Assembly: GCA_018398805.1 (NCBI GenBank)
Contig: JAGFBZ010000738.1
Coordinates: 923,501 to 987,500, forward strand
From: Hirundichthys speculiger
Lineage: Eukaryota; Chordata; Actinopteri; Beloniformes; Exocoetidae
Reading direction: 5' to 3'
Length of the DNA stretch: 64,000 nt
In this document: positions 1-12,900 of the stretch, in pieces
How positions within the stretch are numbered: the first letter of the stretch is position 1
Layout of the letters: every line of letters starts with the position of its first letter
Notes under the pieces: generated by a model
What the model was told of the DNA's origin: nothing
Database searches by the model: none
The model's input: only the letters and a program-made list of their open reading frames with translations
Program-made: the position numbers and the translations under genes

Positions 1-47
1 AATCATGGAAGAGACAGAAAGTTGGAATACGGAGATTCATAGAACAG

Positions 48-610
48 TTGTTAAAAACAGAGCTCGCCCTGCCGACAGAAATGGACCTACAGATACAACG
101 CACACACCGAGCTTTGGTGCCAAAACCGAGCTCCAGCAAACCCCCGAGATTTGTCGTGGCAAATTTCCTCCAATTCACAACAAAAGAGATGGTACTGAGG
201 CAAGCCTGGAAGAAAAGACCCCAATATAACAACCGGGCGCTGTTTTTCAATCACGACTGGAAATAATTTAGAAAAGAATGGAGTACGTGGGAATTAAAAA
301 AGCTCTAAAAGAGAGAGGAATCCGTTTCCAGATACCCATGGCTAGAATGAGGGTCCACTGGGACTCTGGACCGAAAACATACGAAACTAAACAAGAGGCT
401 GCAGCGGACCTGAACAGGAGAGGGATCGAAGCATCAACCGACCCGGCGGGGAGAGGTATACCTAATACAGAGATGGAGGGCCGCGCAGCTTCCGCAGAGA
501 CGGAGGACAGTCCAAAGAGAGCGTGGCCATGGCAACGGGTAGGAAACAAGGAGGATACCGTGACACGAGCGAAACAAAAACTACAGAAATACCAAGGAAT
601 GATCAAATAA
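48..610 (+). pseudogene. L1 ORF1 remnant (nucleic-acid chaperone)
   Basis: Two overlapping pieces in different frames (48-266 and 278-610) read as the C-terminal half of a fish L1 ORF1 protein, the RNA-binding chaperone of the L1 ribonucleoprotein. Recognisable blocks are MDLQIQRTHRALVPKPSSSK, FLQFTTKEMVLRQAW, then GIKKALKERGIRFQIP and MRVHWDSGPKTYET. The frame changes near 250-290. The N-terminal coiled-coil part would lie left of the window. No selection is expected on this copy. Confidence 0.75.
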
Positions 611-1004
611 AGTACGTGATTGTACCTGAATAGATAAATTAGTGAAAGGTAATACATGAGAATGATGATAAAAACTTAAAGAAACTGTACATAATTAGTC
701 ATTAATTGTTCTTCTTAGTCTTAATTCTTAGGTCTGATTGGACTCTGTATATGTATGCTAAAATGAGACAAATGCTTAAGAAAATCTGGACAATACCAAT
801 GGACCTCGATAAGGAGGGGCCCTCATACTCGATGGGAAATTCCCCTCAACCCACAGGGAACTGTGGGAGGCAAGTACCTACTTTTATATTGTTTGTTTTT
901 TTTGTTTTTTTCTCAGTTGAGTTACCCAATGTTTCTAGGGTCAGTGTTTGTTCTATAAAAAAGGTTTCAAGGGAAATACATAATGCTATATTCCAATTTA
1001 CAAA

Positions 1005-3140
1005 ATGACTTGTATGTCATTAGTATCATTAAATGTTAATGGATTGAACAATCCAATTAGAAGAAGTAAGGTATTATTGAAAATGAGAAAATTCAAAGCC
1101 CAAGTTATCTTCATCCAGAAAATACACCTTTCCCAGGTAGAACATGAAAGGCTGAAGACATTTGGCTTTAGAAACACTTACTACAGTACTTGTAAACAAA
1201 GTAACAAAAGGGGTGTGGCAATTCTTATACAAAACTCAATTAAGTTTGAATGTCTGAAAGAAATCAAGGACAAAGAAGGGTGATAGATTTTAGTGAAAGG
1301 GAAACTACAGGAAGAGTTGGTCACTTTAATTAATGTATATGCTCTGCCTGAAAGTACTAAACAATTCTTTAAATCAGCCATTCCCAAACTTCAGAATACC
1401 AAGGCCCAATTTGAAATGTGAAAAATCTCCGCAGCCCACCGAAACCTTTAATCACAACTGTGATCAACATACAGGACCAGGAACCATGATCCGATATTAA
1501 TGTAAGGGGTCAACAAATAAGGTGACACTTGTCATATTAAGTTACGATGACAGCAGAATAACACTCAACTGGTTTGTTTTATTACTTCTTAATGTTTTTT
1601 TAATCATGTCATGAATATTTTACAGGTAATTAAAAACATATTTAAAAAAGGTTGAGGATTTAAAACATATTTGTTTAATTTTATTAACCTCTCACGGCCC
1701 ACCTGCAGTACCTTGACGGCCCACCAGGGGGTTGCGGCCCGCACTTTGGGAATCACTGCTTTAAATCATTATTTGCAGCTGTGGCCTTAGAATCTGAAGG
1801 AACAGTAATATATGCACGGGCGATTTCAATATGATAATGGACCATAGGGTGGATACAACAAGTACGATAAGAAATGAGACAAGTTTGTAAATATGTCATT
1901 GAAGGAATATGGTCTGGTGGATGTATGGCTTGAACTGCATCCGATGGAAAAAGACTACACACATTACTCTTCCCTATATAACACACATTCTAGAATTGAC
2001 TATATCTTTATAAAAACCTGGGATTTACACAAAGTAAAAGACTGTAAAATCAGTGCAGCTGATATCTCAGACCATAATGCTGTCCACTTAAATGTGCTCT
2101 TGAATGGAAGACGGAGAAATACTACCTGGAGATTGAATATAAGCATATTAAACAGTAAGATAATAACAGAGCAAATAAAAAATGAAATTAAGAAAACCTT
2201 CGAGGAAAATGATACAGAAGAAATCAGTCCAATTATCTTGTGGGACACACTGAAGGCAGTGATAAGGGAAAAACTAATAGCTATATCGTCCAAACAAAAA
2301 AAGCTTAATCAGGAAAATTATCTCAATCTAATGGAAAAACTAAAACATCTTGAGGTCAAACGGCAAACTATTTTTACAGACCAACTTCAACAAGAAATAA
2401 AAAACTATTAAAGGAGAAATAGAAAATATATTGGGGAATGAAATAGAGAAAAAACTTTGAAAAAAATTTGTGAAACAGGACTACTATGAAGCCACAAGAA
2501 GAGAATCAGAAAACAGCAAGTGATTAACACGATACATAAGATCAAAGACTCTTCCACAAACCAACTAAGACATAATGAAGTTCAAATAGAGAATGTATTC
2601 AGAGACTATTATGAAAACCTATATTCCCAACCACCATCATCTGATGAAGAAGCAAAAAGACAGTTCCTTAGTTCTCTTGATCCGCCATCAACTGGAGAAA
2701 AGCAAAACAAAGCCCTAACAACACCTAGAACTCCTGAAGAAATAAATAAGGCAATATCTAAGCTTAAGGCAAATAAATCCCCGGGAAGAGATAGATTTCC
2801 ACCAGAGTGGTACAGAACTTTTAGAGACGAACTAACCTGTCTCCTTGCTTCATCCTTTAACTACACCCTTAAGGAAGGTAGATTAGCACCCTCGTGGAAT
2901 GAAGCAATCATATCTGTAATCCCAAAGAAGGGGAAGGACCCACAATACTGTAACAACTACAGACCCGTTTCTATAAATGTAGACTATAAGTTGTATACAT
3001 CCATTATAGCAAAGAGATATCAGACTTTTATGGCTGGAACTAATTAACGAGGACCAAACAGGATTTATTATAGGACAACAAACCTCAGATAATATCAGAA
3101 GGACCCTACAAATAATAAACTTGATACAAATAAATAAAAC
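1005..3140 (+). pseudogene. L1 ORF2 remnant (endonuclease plus partial RT)
   Basis: The start MTCMSLVSLNVNGLNNPIRR is the typical opening of the L1 apurinic-type endonuclease. It hits a stop at about 1281 and is split by the MITE at 1375-1758. It resumes with GDFN-like residues near 1828 and then SRIDYIFI and ISDHNAVHL (1893-2411), the end of the nuclease. The piece at 2520-3047 holds the RT N-terminus (KANKSPGRDRFPPEWY, IPKKGKDPQYCNNYRPVS). A frameshift near 3030 leads into EDQTGFI and DNIRRTLQIINLIQ, and similarity then ends. The RT active site is absent. Confidence 0.85.
1375..1758. mobile_element. hAT-type MITE with 8-bp TSD
   Basis: A 384-bp insertion in the L1 endonuclease. It starts CAGCCATTCCCAAAC and ends TTTGGGAATCACTG, giving imperfect inverted ends. 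Identical 8-bp duplications CTTTAAAT flank it (1367-1374 and 1759-1766), the signature of hAT transposition. It has no coding capacity and is younger than the L1 copy it interrupts. Confidence 0.88.
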
Positions 3141-3146
3141 TCTGAG

Positions 3147-3575
3147 GTCTGGACTTGGACTAGACCGTTCCAGAACCTTGCTTCTTTTATTTCACATCCA
3201 TCCTGATGTAGATCTGCTGCTGTGTTTGGATCGTTCTCCTGTCACATGACCCAGTTTCAGATCACCTTCAGCTGTCAGACAAACGTCCCAAGTGTCTCCA
3301 GAGTACTCTGGTTTACAGGAGGAGGTCCTGGTCCACTCACGGTCCCCAACCATCACTCCTCTACCAGCATACTTCTCAGATGGTACAAGCTGTTCCTCCT
3401 GAAAAGCTGTGTCTGGTTTCCCCCAGACATGGTTCTGGTCTCTGGTCTCTGTGGTCCAGAGGACATTGTTCCAGAAGTCTGCAGGTTTGTTCAGGTGCAG
3501 CTTAGTGAAGCTCAGTTGTGTTTCCATGTTCTTTTTAGACAAACCATACTGGTCCGGTCTTCTTCTAACTGTTCT
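3147..3575 (-). mobile_element. Tc1-like transposase fragment
   Basis: Read on the minus strand, this encodes a diverged Tc1-family DDE transposase segment: KNMETQLSFTKLHLNKPADF, WNNVLWTTETRD, HVWGKPDTAF, GRGVMVG, then LGHVTGERSKHSSRS. Family members carry a catalytic Asp in the WTDET block; here it reads WTTET, so that residue is lost. There are no terminal inverted repeats. The 5' side of the reading frame breaks off in a short telomere-like stretch (3584-3600). It begins exactly where the L1 ends. Confidence 0.85.
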
Positions 3576-3973
3576 ATCAGTTCAGGGTTAGGGGTTAGGG
3601 CTGCAACGTTCCCTCCTGAACCCTGTAGAAGCTCTGGCAGGGTGACCCAGGTGTGTTCCATGAAGGAACTGGTGGAGCTGGTCTTCAGGTACAGCTGCAG
3701 GAACTTCATCTGGTTCCTGCTCAAGTGAACATTAAAGCTGTAAATCACAGTAACACGGCTTCAGGATCCCTGCTGGTCTAAACAAGACTGTCCTGGTGCA
3801 GTGAGCCCCTGTAGCCACCAGGGGTCAGCCTCCTAACTAGGACCAACAACTCCCCAACCCAGCTGAGCACCACTGATACCAGTCAGAACACCAGCAGCAG
3901 TAACAGGACCACCCTGCCCCCCCCCCTGAGCAGAGGCCATCTGGAGTCATGTGACCTCTGTGTTTGTGTTCAG
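3576..3973. other. AK8 intron sequence, no gene seen
   Basis: It holds a short AGGGTTAGGGGTTAGGG stretch at 3584-3600 and a C-run near 3917-3926. It ends in the pyrimidine-rich acceptor of the first visible AK8 exon. Nothing else is recognisable. Confidence 0.5.
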
Positions 3974-6900
3974 GAGCTGCTGGTCCAGCGGGTCCAACAG
4001 AGGCTGAAGGAGCCCGACTGCTTCAACAAGGTGAGTCCTCCAGAGTTTCTACGTTTCACACAGGACTCAGACTCGTCTTTACGGTAATGCCCCCCCCCAT
4101 CCAACTCAGGTTTAGCGATGCTGACTGTGTTCCTGAGTTTGTCTGTCTGATGAGGATGATTTACGCCGTGGTCCCCCACATGTCACACTACGATTCCCAG
4201 CAGGCCGAGCAGCGCGGGCGCAGCTGATCAAACGCTCGTGCTGCTGTCACATCAGCGCCGTCGCTCCACTCAGGCTCGTCCTCCCCGCCGCTTCTCATCA
4301 GCATCACGTCCTGCTTCCTGTCGCCGTTCGTCAGGTCTCAGGTGTGCAGCTCAGTCTGAGCCGTCACTCAAACCGAGCTGCACAGTTGCACAGCTGTAGG
4401 ACAGCAGGAAGACACCTGGAGCAGGTCTCGCCTCATCCAGGAGCTTCTGGAGGTGGTGAGGTTCTGGAGGAGCCCCTACGAGGGCTTTAAAGCTAACGTC
4501 CTTCAGAGAGGGTCTGCTGGGCCCAGCACTGAAGTTTTACAAAACACATGCAGACTGACAGATACGGTGGAATAATTAAACACACCACGGGTGGACTGAT
4601 GGACTTGACTCACCCCTAGTTTAATGCTCAGATATCTACCTTCAGAAGGTCCTGGTCCATCTGCATCAGCACTGCTGCTGTAAAGAAGGGTTACCTTCTG
4701 CTCTGGAGGAGGTAACCCCTGACCCCGACCCCAACCCTTCCACCAAACCAGCTACCAGACCGAGGAAGAGGAGGCAGGACCAGAGAGGTCCATCCGTTTA
4801 GATGTGAATCCCCCCAGGTTAGACTACACCCTGCCCCCCAGGTTAGACTACACCCTGCCCCCCCCAGGTTAGACTACACCCTGCCCCCCCCAGGTTAGAC
4901 TACACCCTGCCCCCCCCAGGTTAGACTACACCCTGCCCCCCAGTTAGACTACACCCTGCCCCCCCAGGTTACCCCCCCCCCCCAGGTTAGACTACACACC
5001 TGCCCCCCCCAGGTTAGACTACACCCTGCCCCCCAGGTTAGACTACACCCCTGCCCCCCCCAGGTTAGACTACACCCTGCCCCCCAGGTTAGACTACACC
5101 CTGACTCCTCCGACCCTGAAACCTCCAACTCTGCCTCCTCCGACTGACTCCTCCAACTCTGAAACTCCCATTTCTGCCTCCTCCAAATCTGACTCCTCCG
5201 ACTCTGACTCCTCCAACTCTGAAACCTCCAACTCTGCCTCCTTAGACTCTGACACCTCCGACTCTGACTCCTCTAACTCTGACACCTCCAACTCTTCATC
5301 CTTCAACTCTGACACCTCCAACCCTGACTCCTCCAACTCTTCATCCCTCAACTTTGACTCCTCCAACTCCGACACCTCAGACTCTGACTCCTCCGACTCT
5401 GACTCCTCTGACTCTGACTCTGACTCTTCCGACTCTGACTCCTTCCGACTATGATTACTCCAACTCTGACTCCTCCATCTCTGACTCCTCCGACTTTGCC
5501 TCTTCCAACTCTGACTCCTCCATCTCTGACATCTCCAACTCCTCCGACTCTGAAACCTCCGACTCCTCCAACTCTGACTCCTCCGACTTTTCATCCTTCA
5601 ACTTTGACTCCTTCAAATCTGACTCCTCTGACTCTGACTCCTCCAACTCTGACTCCTCCAACTCTGAAACCTCCAACTCTGATTCCTCCAACTCTGACAC
5701 CTCAGACTCTGACTTCCTCTGACTCTGAAACCTCCAACGATGCCTCCTCCGACTCTGACTCCTCCAACTCTGAAACTCCCAGCTCTGCCTCCTCCAAATC
5801 TGACTCCTCCGACTCTGCCTTCTCAGACTCTGACACCTCCGACTCTGACTCCTCCAACTCTTCATCCTTCAACTTTGACTCCTCCAACTCTGACACCTCA
5901 GACTCTGACTCCTCTGACTCTGAAACCTCCAACGATGCCTCCTCCGACTCTGACACCTCCAACTCTTCATCCTTCAACTCTGACACCTCCAACCCTGACT
6001 CCTCCAACTCTTCATCCTTCAACTTTGACTCCTCCAACTCTGACACCTCAGACTCTGACTCCTCCGAGTCTGACTCCTCTGACTCTGAAACCTCCGACTC
6101 TGACTCCTCCATCTCTGACTCCTCCGACTTTGCCTCCTCCAACTCTGACTCCTCCATCTCTGACATCTCCGACTCCTCCGACTCTGAAACCTCCGACTCC
6201 TCCAACTCTGACTCCTCCGACTTTTCATCCTTCCACTTTGACTCCTTCAAATCTGACTCCTCTGACTCTGACTCCTCCGACTCAGACTCCTCCGACTCTG
6301 AAACCTCCAACTCTGACTCCTCCAACTCTGACTCCTCCATCTCCGACTCCTCCGACTCTGAAACCTCCGCCTCCTCCAACTCTGACTCCTCCGACTTTTC
6401 ATCCTTCCACTTTGACTCCTTCAAATCTGACTCCTCTGACTCTGACTCCTCTGACTCTGACTCCTCCGACTCAGACTCCTCCGACTCTGAAACCTCCAAC
6501 TCTGACTTCTCCAACTCTGACTCCTCCGACTCGGACTCCTCCGAGTCTGACTCCTCCGACTCTTAAACCTCCAAATCTGACTCGTCCGACTCTGACTCTT
6601 CCGACTCTGACTCTTCCGATTCTGACTCCTCCGACTCTGAAACCTCCAACTCTGACTCCTCTAACTCTGAAACATCCAACTCTGCCTCCTCCAACTCTGA
6701 CTCCTCCGACTCTGACTCCTCCGATTCTGACTCCTCCGACTCTGAAACATCCAACTCTGCCTCCTCCAACTCTGACTCCTCCGACTCTGAAACCTCCAAC
6801 TCTGCCTCCTCCGACTGACTCCTCCATCTTTGACACCTCCAACTCCGACTCTGACTCCTCCATCTCTGACTCCTCCGACTTTGCCTCCTCCAACTCTGAC

Positions 6901-9900
6901 TCCTCCATTTCTGACATCTCTGACTCTGACTCCTCCGAGTCCTCCGACTCTGAAACCTCCGACTCCTCCGACTCTGCCTCCTCCAACCAATGTAACATGG
7001 AGACCAATGGACCGACTACCTGGTTTCGTCAGACAGTAGCTGTAAGTCATTTCTTGGGTGGAGCAGACCCATTTGAGGTTCATCAGATGCTGGTCTGAAC
7101 CCGTTTCTGAGTTCTTGTGGCTCAGTTCAGAACTTTCTCACAAATGTCTTCAACATCTGGAGGGCCTTCCTGTGGTATCTGAGCAGCTTCACACAGCAGA
7201 GGATTATAAATATGTTGTGTGATCAGTCCCTGCTTTGATCTGTCTTTGACTGCAGACTAAGCTCATCACACTCACTCCTGGGACCGTCAGGGGGAGGCTG
7301 TTGAGGAGGATGATTGACAACTCCCATCAGGACCCTGCCTGCTGCTGGTGCATCAAACAGCACACCTGTCTGTCTTCTCCTGCCTCATTAGTCTTCCTAA
7401 ACCTCCTGACAGAGGACAGAGAAGACCTCTCTGACTGTAAACTGCTTCTTTAATCATCCAAACGATCACACAACAGCAAATGTAGAAGTGCTGCACACAT
7501 TCACACTCCCAGCTCCACCAGACACCGTCGCACCTGCACCAGTAACAATCAGAGAACAACCGACCTACTTTCAGACGAACAGACGCCAGACCTTTAACCT
7601 TCAACCTGACGTTTGAACAGTCCACCCATCGCTTCCACTTTACTTGTTGTTGGAAATCAGTGGACTTGTCCCTCATCCTCCATCTGTTCCAGACGCTGCT
7701 CCACTGAGCAGCTGCAGCCATTTTCACCATTGCAGTATAAATAGTCTCCTGAAGCTGTCTGGACCCAGAGCAGGACGTTAGGAGACGGTAGCACCGGTTC
7801 TTCTGCCCATTCACACATGTTTGGATCTACTGAGCTGGCTGGTCGTCCAGGTGACTGACACCTGTGGGTGATGTCACAGAGGGTTGACCCAGCTGTCCTC
7901 TAGCATCGAACGTGTGACATCTGTGTGTGCAGGGCTGGGTGCTGGAGGGAATCCCTCAGACTCTTCTTCAGGCTCTGGCGCTGCAGCGGGCCGGCGTCCT
8001 CCCCAGACACGTTGGTGAGAACTCCACACACATGCACTTCCTGTCCTGCTGCAGGTGCACTTCCTGTCCTGCTGCAGGTGCACTTCCTGTCCTGCTCTGT
8101 GTGTGTCAGTGATGCTGGACGGGTCTCTGTGCTGCTGCTCAGGAACCAGGGACGGCTGCTGGACCCGCTGACCACAGGTGAGTCTGCTCTGCCTCGGCAC
8201 ACGGCAGCCGCTGCTGCAGCACTGTACGCTCGTGACATCACTTCCTGTCTGCAGATGTCTACCACGAGACCTTCGTGCGGCCGGCGGACGACACCGTCGC
8301 TCAGAGACTGACCAAAGAGGGGATCCTGTCCAAGGAGCAGCTGCAGGCCGAGCTGCAGCGCTACCGCTGTGAGGTCACGGGTCTGAGATCGGCCTATCAT
8401 CACGCCCTGAAGGTCGTGGACGCCGACCAGCCTCACAACGACGTCTACCAAGACGGTAGCAACCAGCCGTAACGTAGCGGTTCATAGCAGTTCAGTTTAA
8501 GGATAAACCACCGGTCCAGCTGTGTAGGCCTCCATGAAAGCAGATGTTTAGGCAGTTTGCTGGTCTGGAGCATTCAGGTGTATGTTAACACAATGCAGTG
8601 AGGGAAAGACATCAGTAATGATCTTATAGAAGCAGCTGGTGCTGCGTGTCAATCTGAAAAAGGTTAAAAATCAATTTCCATGCTTGTTGGAGTGCAACAT
8701 TCTCCAGGGAGAAGGATTATTAACATTCACAACAGTTTTCAGAACGGTTTCCCCCCAGGAGCGAACATCCCAGCAGATACTCAGTTCAGGTCCGGTCAAA
8801 AATACTTTACCTGGTCCTGGATGTAAATGAAACTGTTTCAGTACCTGTCATGGTCCAAGTCTCTTCAGTGATTCTAGAATGTTCCAGCTGTGTTCGGGAA
8901 GGATCTCCTGTAGTCCTGAAGATCGTCTGACTGAAGACACTTTGCTGAACCTCTGTGTTGTGTAGAGGATGTTCTTCATTGATGCAGTATCCTCCGTCGC
9001 TCCATCATTTCCATCATCTCCATCATCTCCAGATCAGATCCAGTCTTCTTCATCAGTTTGTTCAGGTTCTCTGATGCTGCTCCAACAGATGACTGCAGAT
9101 GGACTGAACTCTCCACAACAGACTGATAGAAGATCTGAACATCTGGCTGAAACTCTGAAGGACCTCAGCTTCCTCCAGAACTAAAGTCTGCTCTGTCCCT
9201 TCTTCTCAGCAGCATCAGTGTCTCCAGTCCAGTCTGTTGTTCTTTATCCTCCTCCACCACCTCCACTTCTTCTCCATGATGGAAATGCTGTTTGACTGGT
9301 CCAGTAGTTCTCTGTCCTCAGTCTCTGGTCCAACAGTTCTCTGTCCTCACTCTCTGGTCCTCCAGTTCTTTGGTCCTCCAGTTCTCTGTCCTCAGCCTCT
9401 GGTCCTCCACAACTGCAGAGTAGAGGTCTTCGGAACAACCTGATAACCCGAAAACAGACCTGAATCAGGTCTCGGGTCCATTCAAAAGATGTGACTCCGG
9501 GTTCGGGTCTGAATCGGTAGTTAGTCTCGGGTCCGGTCGGTGCTCTCTGACAGGCTGGGTCCGCGTTTACTCAAGAGGTAAAGATATTGACTCGGGGCAG
9601 TTAAATGATTATTCATTAACGTGGCGTGTTTGTCATGAAACAATCATGTTGTCGTAGCGTGTTATTAGCGGTTTGCCCGGCAGCTGTAAAGCACAACGGA
9701 TCGCCAACATGTCAACGCTGGATGAGAGAACATATTTACGACACGTCCTGATCGGTGTAGGCTATTAGCATTAGCAGCTGCTACCAATAGCATCTGTATC
9801 CACAAAGAAAACAACAACGTGGATTTATTGTTGTTTACATTAGGGCTGGGCCAAAAAATCGATTTTTATATTAATCGCGATTTTTTTCTTGGGATTTTAA

Positions 9901-12900
9901 AAAATCGATTCTCATACACGAATCGATTTTGGCTCCGTGGAAATACTCCGCTCGCTGTCTCTTTTGTCATCTACACTTCCGGAAATAGAAGCACGTGTGT
10001 CACCATAGTAACCAGAATGCCGGCAAATTCACGCGACAAAATGGCGGAGTGCAGTGAGCGGAGTACTTTCAGAGTCTCAACTCTTTCCCACACCGCCCCA
10101 CTTCAACTCAAACGTATGGACTTTATTTGGTTTTTATAAAAAGCACGAGGCAGGAGAGCTCGATATGAGGAAAGCCATATGTAAGCTTTGTCGCAGTCAA
10201 ATCTCTTACTGTGGTAACACCACAAACATGACGGCGCACATCCTTCGCCACCACCCAGAGGTCTGAGCTCTCTGACAGGCTGGGTCCGCGTTTACTCGAG
10301 AGTTAAAGATACTGGCGGTGGCAGCTAATGCCTGGACTCGGACAGTTAAATGATTATTCATTAACGTGGCGTGTTTGTCATGAAACAATCGTGTTGCCGT
10401 AGCGTGTTATAACCGGTTTGTTTACCGGCAGCTGTAAAGCACAACGGATCGCAAACATGACAACGCTGCATGAGAACATATTCACGACGCGTCCTGACCG
10501 GTGTAGGCTATTAGTGTTAGCAGTTGCTACCAATAGCATCTGTATCCGCAAAGAGAATAACGACATGGATTTATTGTCGTTTCCATCACGTAGCCTATGG
10601 AGCAACTGAGCCGGGTAGAAGAAGACAACTTTAGGTAAGAAAATCAAGTTTTATTCAACGCTAGATAACTTTTAAAATTAGCAACTATAGGCTGTATTGT
10701 CTCGGTTCTATTCGGGTAACTCGGTTCAGTTCGTGGTCGGAAACTAAAGACTCGGGTCGGTTACGGGTCCATTCAGGTTTGGACTCCCGAACTTATGATA
10801 ATAGCTCGGGTCGGGTCGGTTTCGGGTCGAATTTTCACGGCTCCATTGGGGGTCGGGTCCATGAAAGTGTACCCGTGAAGACCTTTAAACCAGAGGTCTT
10901 CAACCCTGGTCCTCGAGGCACCTATCCAGCAGGTTTTAGAGGTTTCCCAGCTTCAACACACCTGATTTTAATTAATGGTCATTATCAGGTTGTCCTCAAA
11001 GTCTGCACAAGTCTGTTGATGACACAGCCACTTGTATCACGGTGTGAAGAAGAAGGGGAAACATCTAAAACCTGCTGGATAGGGTGCCTGGAGGACCAGG
11101 GTTGAAGACCTCTGCTCTAAACTACAGAAATTGCGCATTTAAAAAAAATATTAAAAAACTTATTTAATCTTTATATTTTTATTATTATTTCATACTTAAA
11201 GTAATATGAAAATAAGAAGAAGAATAATAAGAATATATTATTATAATATTATATATAATAATCAATAATTACATATAATAAATATAATATTTAATATTAT
11301 TATTATATGATTCTTATATTTCAATAATTGAAATATAAAAATCGCAATACTTGGTAAAATCAAAATGCAATACTTGTTTAATCAGAATCGCAATATAAAT
11401 CGAATCGGGACCCAAAAATCGTAGGAGAATCGAATCGGCACAAAAGTGTATCGGCACAGCCCTAGTTTACATCACGTAGCCTATGTAGCAACTGAACCGG
11501 GTAGAAGAAGACAACTTCAGGTAAGAAAATCAAGTTTTATTCAGCGCTAGACAACTTTAACATGTGCAACTATGGGCTGTATTGTCTCGGTTCTATTCAA
11601 GTAACTCAGTTCGGTTCGTGGTCGGAAACTAAAGACTTGGGTCGGGTCGGTTCCTGGTCCAAATATTGCGGTCCATTCGGGTTCGGCCCCCAGACTTATG
11701 ATAATAGCTTGGGTCGGGTTGGTTTCGGGTCGAATTTTCGGGTCCATTCGGGTTCGGGTCCATGAAAGTGGACCCGAGAAGACCTCTACTGCAGAGTCCT
11801 CTGGGTGTTTCTGCAGATGTCTGGACTCTGACTGGTTCTGGAGGTCTGAGGTGTCCAGAGTGAAGATCAGTGGTGAGAGTCCAATTCCCTGTGGTTCTCC
11901 TGAGCTGCTGACCACCTGCTCAGACACTCAACCATTCAGTCTCTCCAGCTGTGGTCTGTTAAGTCAAGTAGTCAGTGGTCCAGGTGGTGGAGACATCTGT
12001 CCAGCTGCTCCTTCCCCTGACTGCTGGAGACAGACAGGTGGTAGCTGGAGGGGGTCCAGCATCTCCTGATGTGGTTGGAGACAACGATGGAGCAGCAGAT
12101 CCATGACTGAGGTGGAGGATGAGACAGCTGAGATGTTCAGTGAAGCTGGGGGTCCAGGGAGGGAAGGAGGATGCTGAGCTGGTCTCTGAACCTGTTAAAG
12201 AACCAGTTCAGGTCATCATCTCTGTCCAGACTTCCATCTATCTGATCCTCCTCCTGCTTGGAGCTTGTGATCTTCTTCATCCTGACCACACATCTCCTCC
12301 GTTGTTCTGCTGGAGCTGGTTCTCCATCTTTCTCCTGTCCACCTCCTTGTTGTCTCTAGACAACAGTTAGGTTCAGTTGCTTTCATCCTGACCTCAGTAC
12401 TTCTCTGTCTCCTCCCTGAAGACTCTCTTCTTCTTGTTGAGGAGCTCTTTCAGGTCTCTGGTGGTCCAGGGTTTGTTCCTGGTGAAGCTTTTGTTCTGGT
12501 GGAGATGGTGCATCAGAGCTTCAACCTCCTCCATCTGGTTACTGGGTTAGGGTTAGGGTAGGGTAGGGTTAGGGCTAGAGACCTCAGGTTCTCCATGATG
12601 AAGGAGGGAAGAGCTCTCCTCTTTGCTCCTGATCTGCATCTGCAGCGTCTCCTCTTCATCTCGTCAGGGATTTGGAGTCTCAGTCAGGGTACAGTCTGGC
12701 TTCTAGATGTCTGGATCAATATGAAGATGTAACCCAGAAAAGCCCCTCCAGCAGCCCAGCATCCAGACCAGGAAGAAGAACCGTCCAGAAACCAGCGTTG
12801 TCCATGAGGAGCGACTATTCTAGAAGAAAACCCAAGATCAGACCGTCCAACCCCTAACAGCTGAATCTACAGGCTTCTGAGCATAGATTCAACATTACAG

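Larger units (their letters stand above)
1..3146 (+). mobile_element. L1-type LINE, degenerate and lacking its 3' half
   Basis: A non-LTR retrotransposon of the teleost L1 group, running in from the left edge. It holds a broken ORF1 (48-610) and a broken ORF2 with endonuclease (from 1005) and the first part of the reverse transcriptase (2520-3140). Similarity stops at about 3140-3146, before the RT palm and its catalytic YADD box, and a Tc1-like fragment follows directly. LINEs normally lose their 5' end on insertion, so loss of the 3' half points to a later deletion or replacement. Multiple stops and frame changes make it inactive. A 384-bp hAT MITE interrupts the endonuclease. Confidence 0.88.
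9841..11464. mobile_element. Inner hAT element with BED-finger remnant and TSD
   Basis: It starts TAGGGCTGGGCC and ends GGCACAGCCCTA. The flanks are the 8-bp duplication GTTTACAT (9833-9840 and 11465-11472). The first ~400 bp encode a BED zinc finger of hAT transposases; the catalytic domain is absent. Its interior is occupied by a second copy of the outer element family and a small MITE, so four insertion events are stacked here. Confidence 0.92.
9421..11788. mobile_element. Outer hAT-type non-autonomous element with TSD
   Basis: It starts TAGAGGTCTTC and ends GAAGACCTCTA, a perfect 11-bp inverted repeat. The flanks are the 8-bp duplication CTGCAGAG (9413-9420 and 11789-11796). Internal sequence is rich in GGGTCGGGTC-like motifs, with no transposase. 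Without the inner element (9841-11464) it would be about 740 bp. It is inserted in a minus-strand LINE. Confidence 0.92.
8865..12720 (-). mobile_element. L2/Rex1-type LINE, endonuclease deleted, interrupted by hAT
   Basis: On the minus strand, decayed blocks appear in the order expected for an L2/Rex1 LINE. They are an N-terminal [17 protein letters not shown] and MENLRSL near 12690-12600, then the EN-RT linker [20 protein letters not shown] near 12460. RT motif B reads [15 protein letters not shown] near 11900. The C-terminus follows at 9260-8870 ([29 protein letters not shown]). The endonuclease is missing, replaced by a telomere-like stretch at 12544-12574. The RT is split by the hAT element at 9421-11788. 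Stops are numerous and the copy is inactive. Confidence 0.8.

Noticed and set aside
5451..7098. Long Ser-Asp and Pro-Thr-Leu rich open frames, reminiscent of dentin phosphoprotein-like repeats
   Set aside because: They are the translation of a 15-bp tandem array inside an AK8 intron. Several frames on both strands are open at once, and no signal peptide, start context or splice structure supports a gene.
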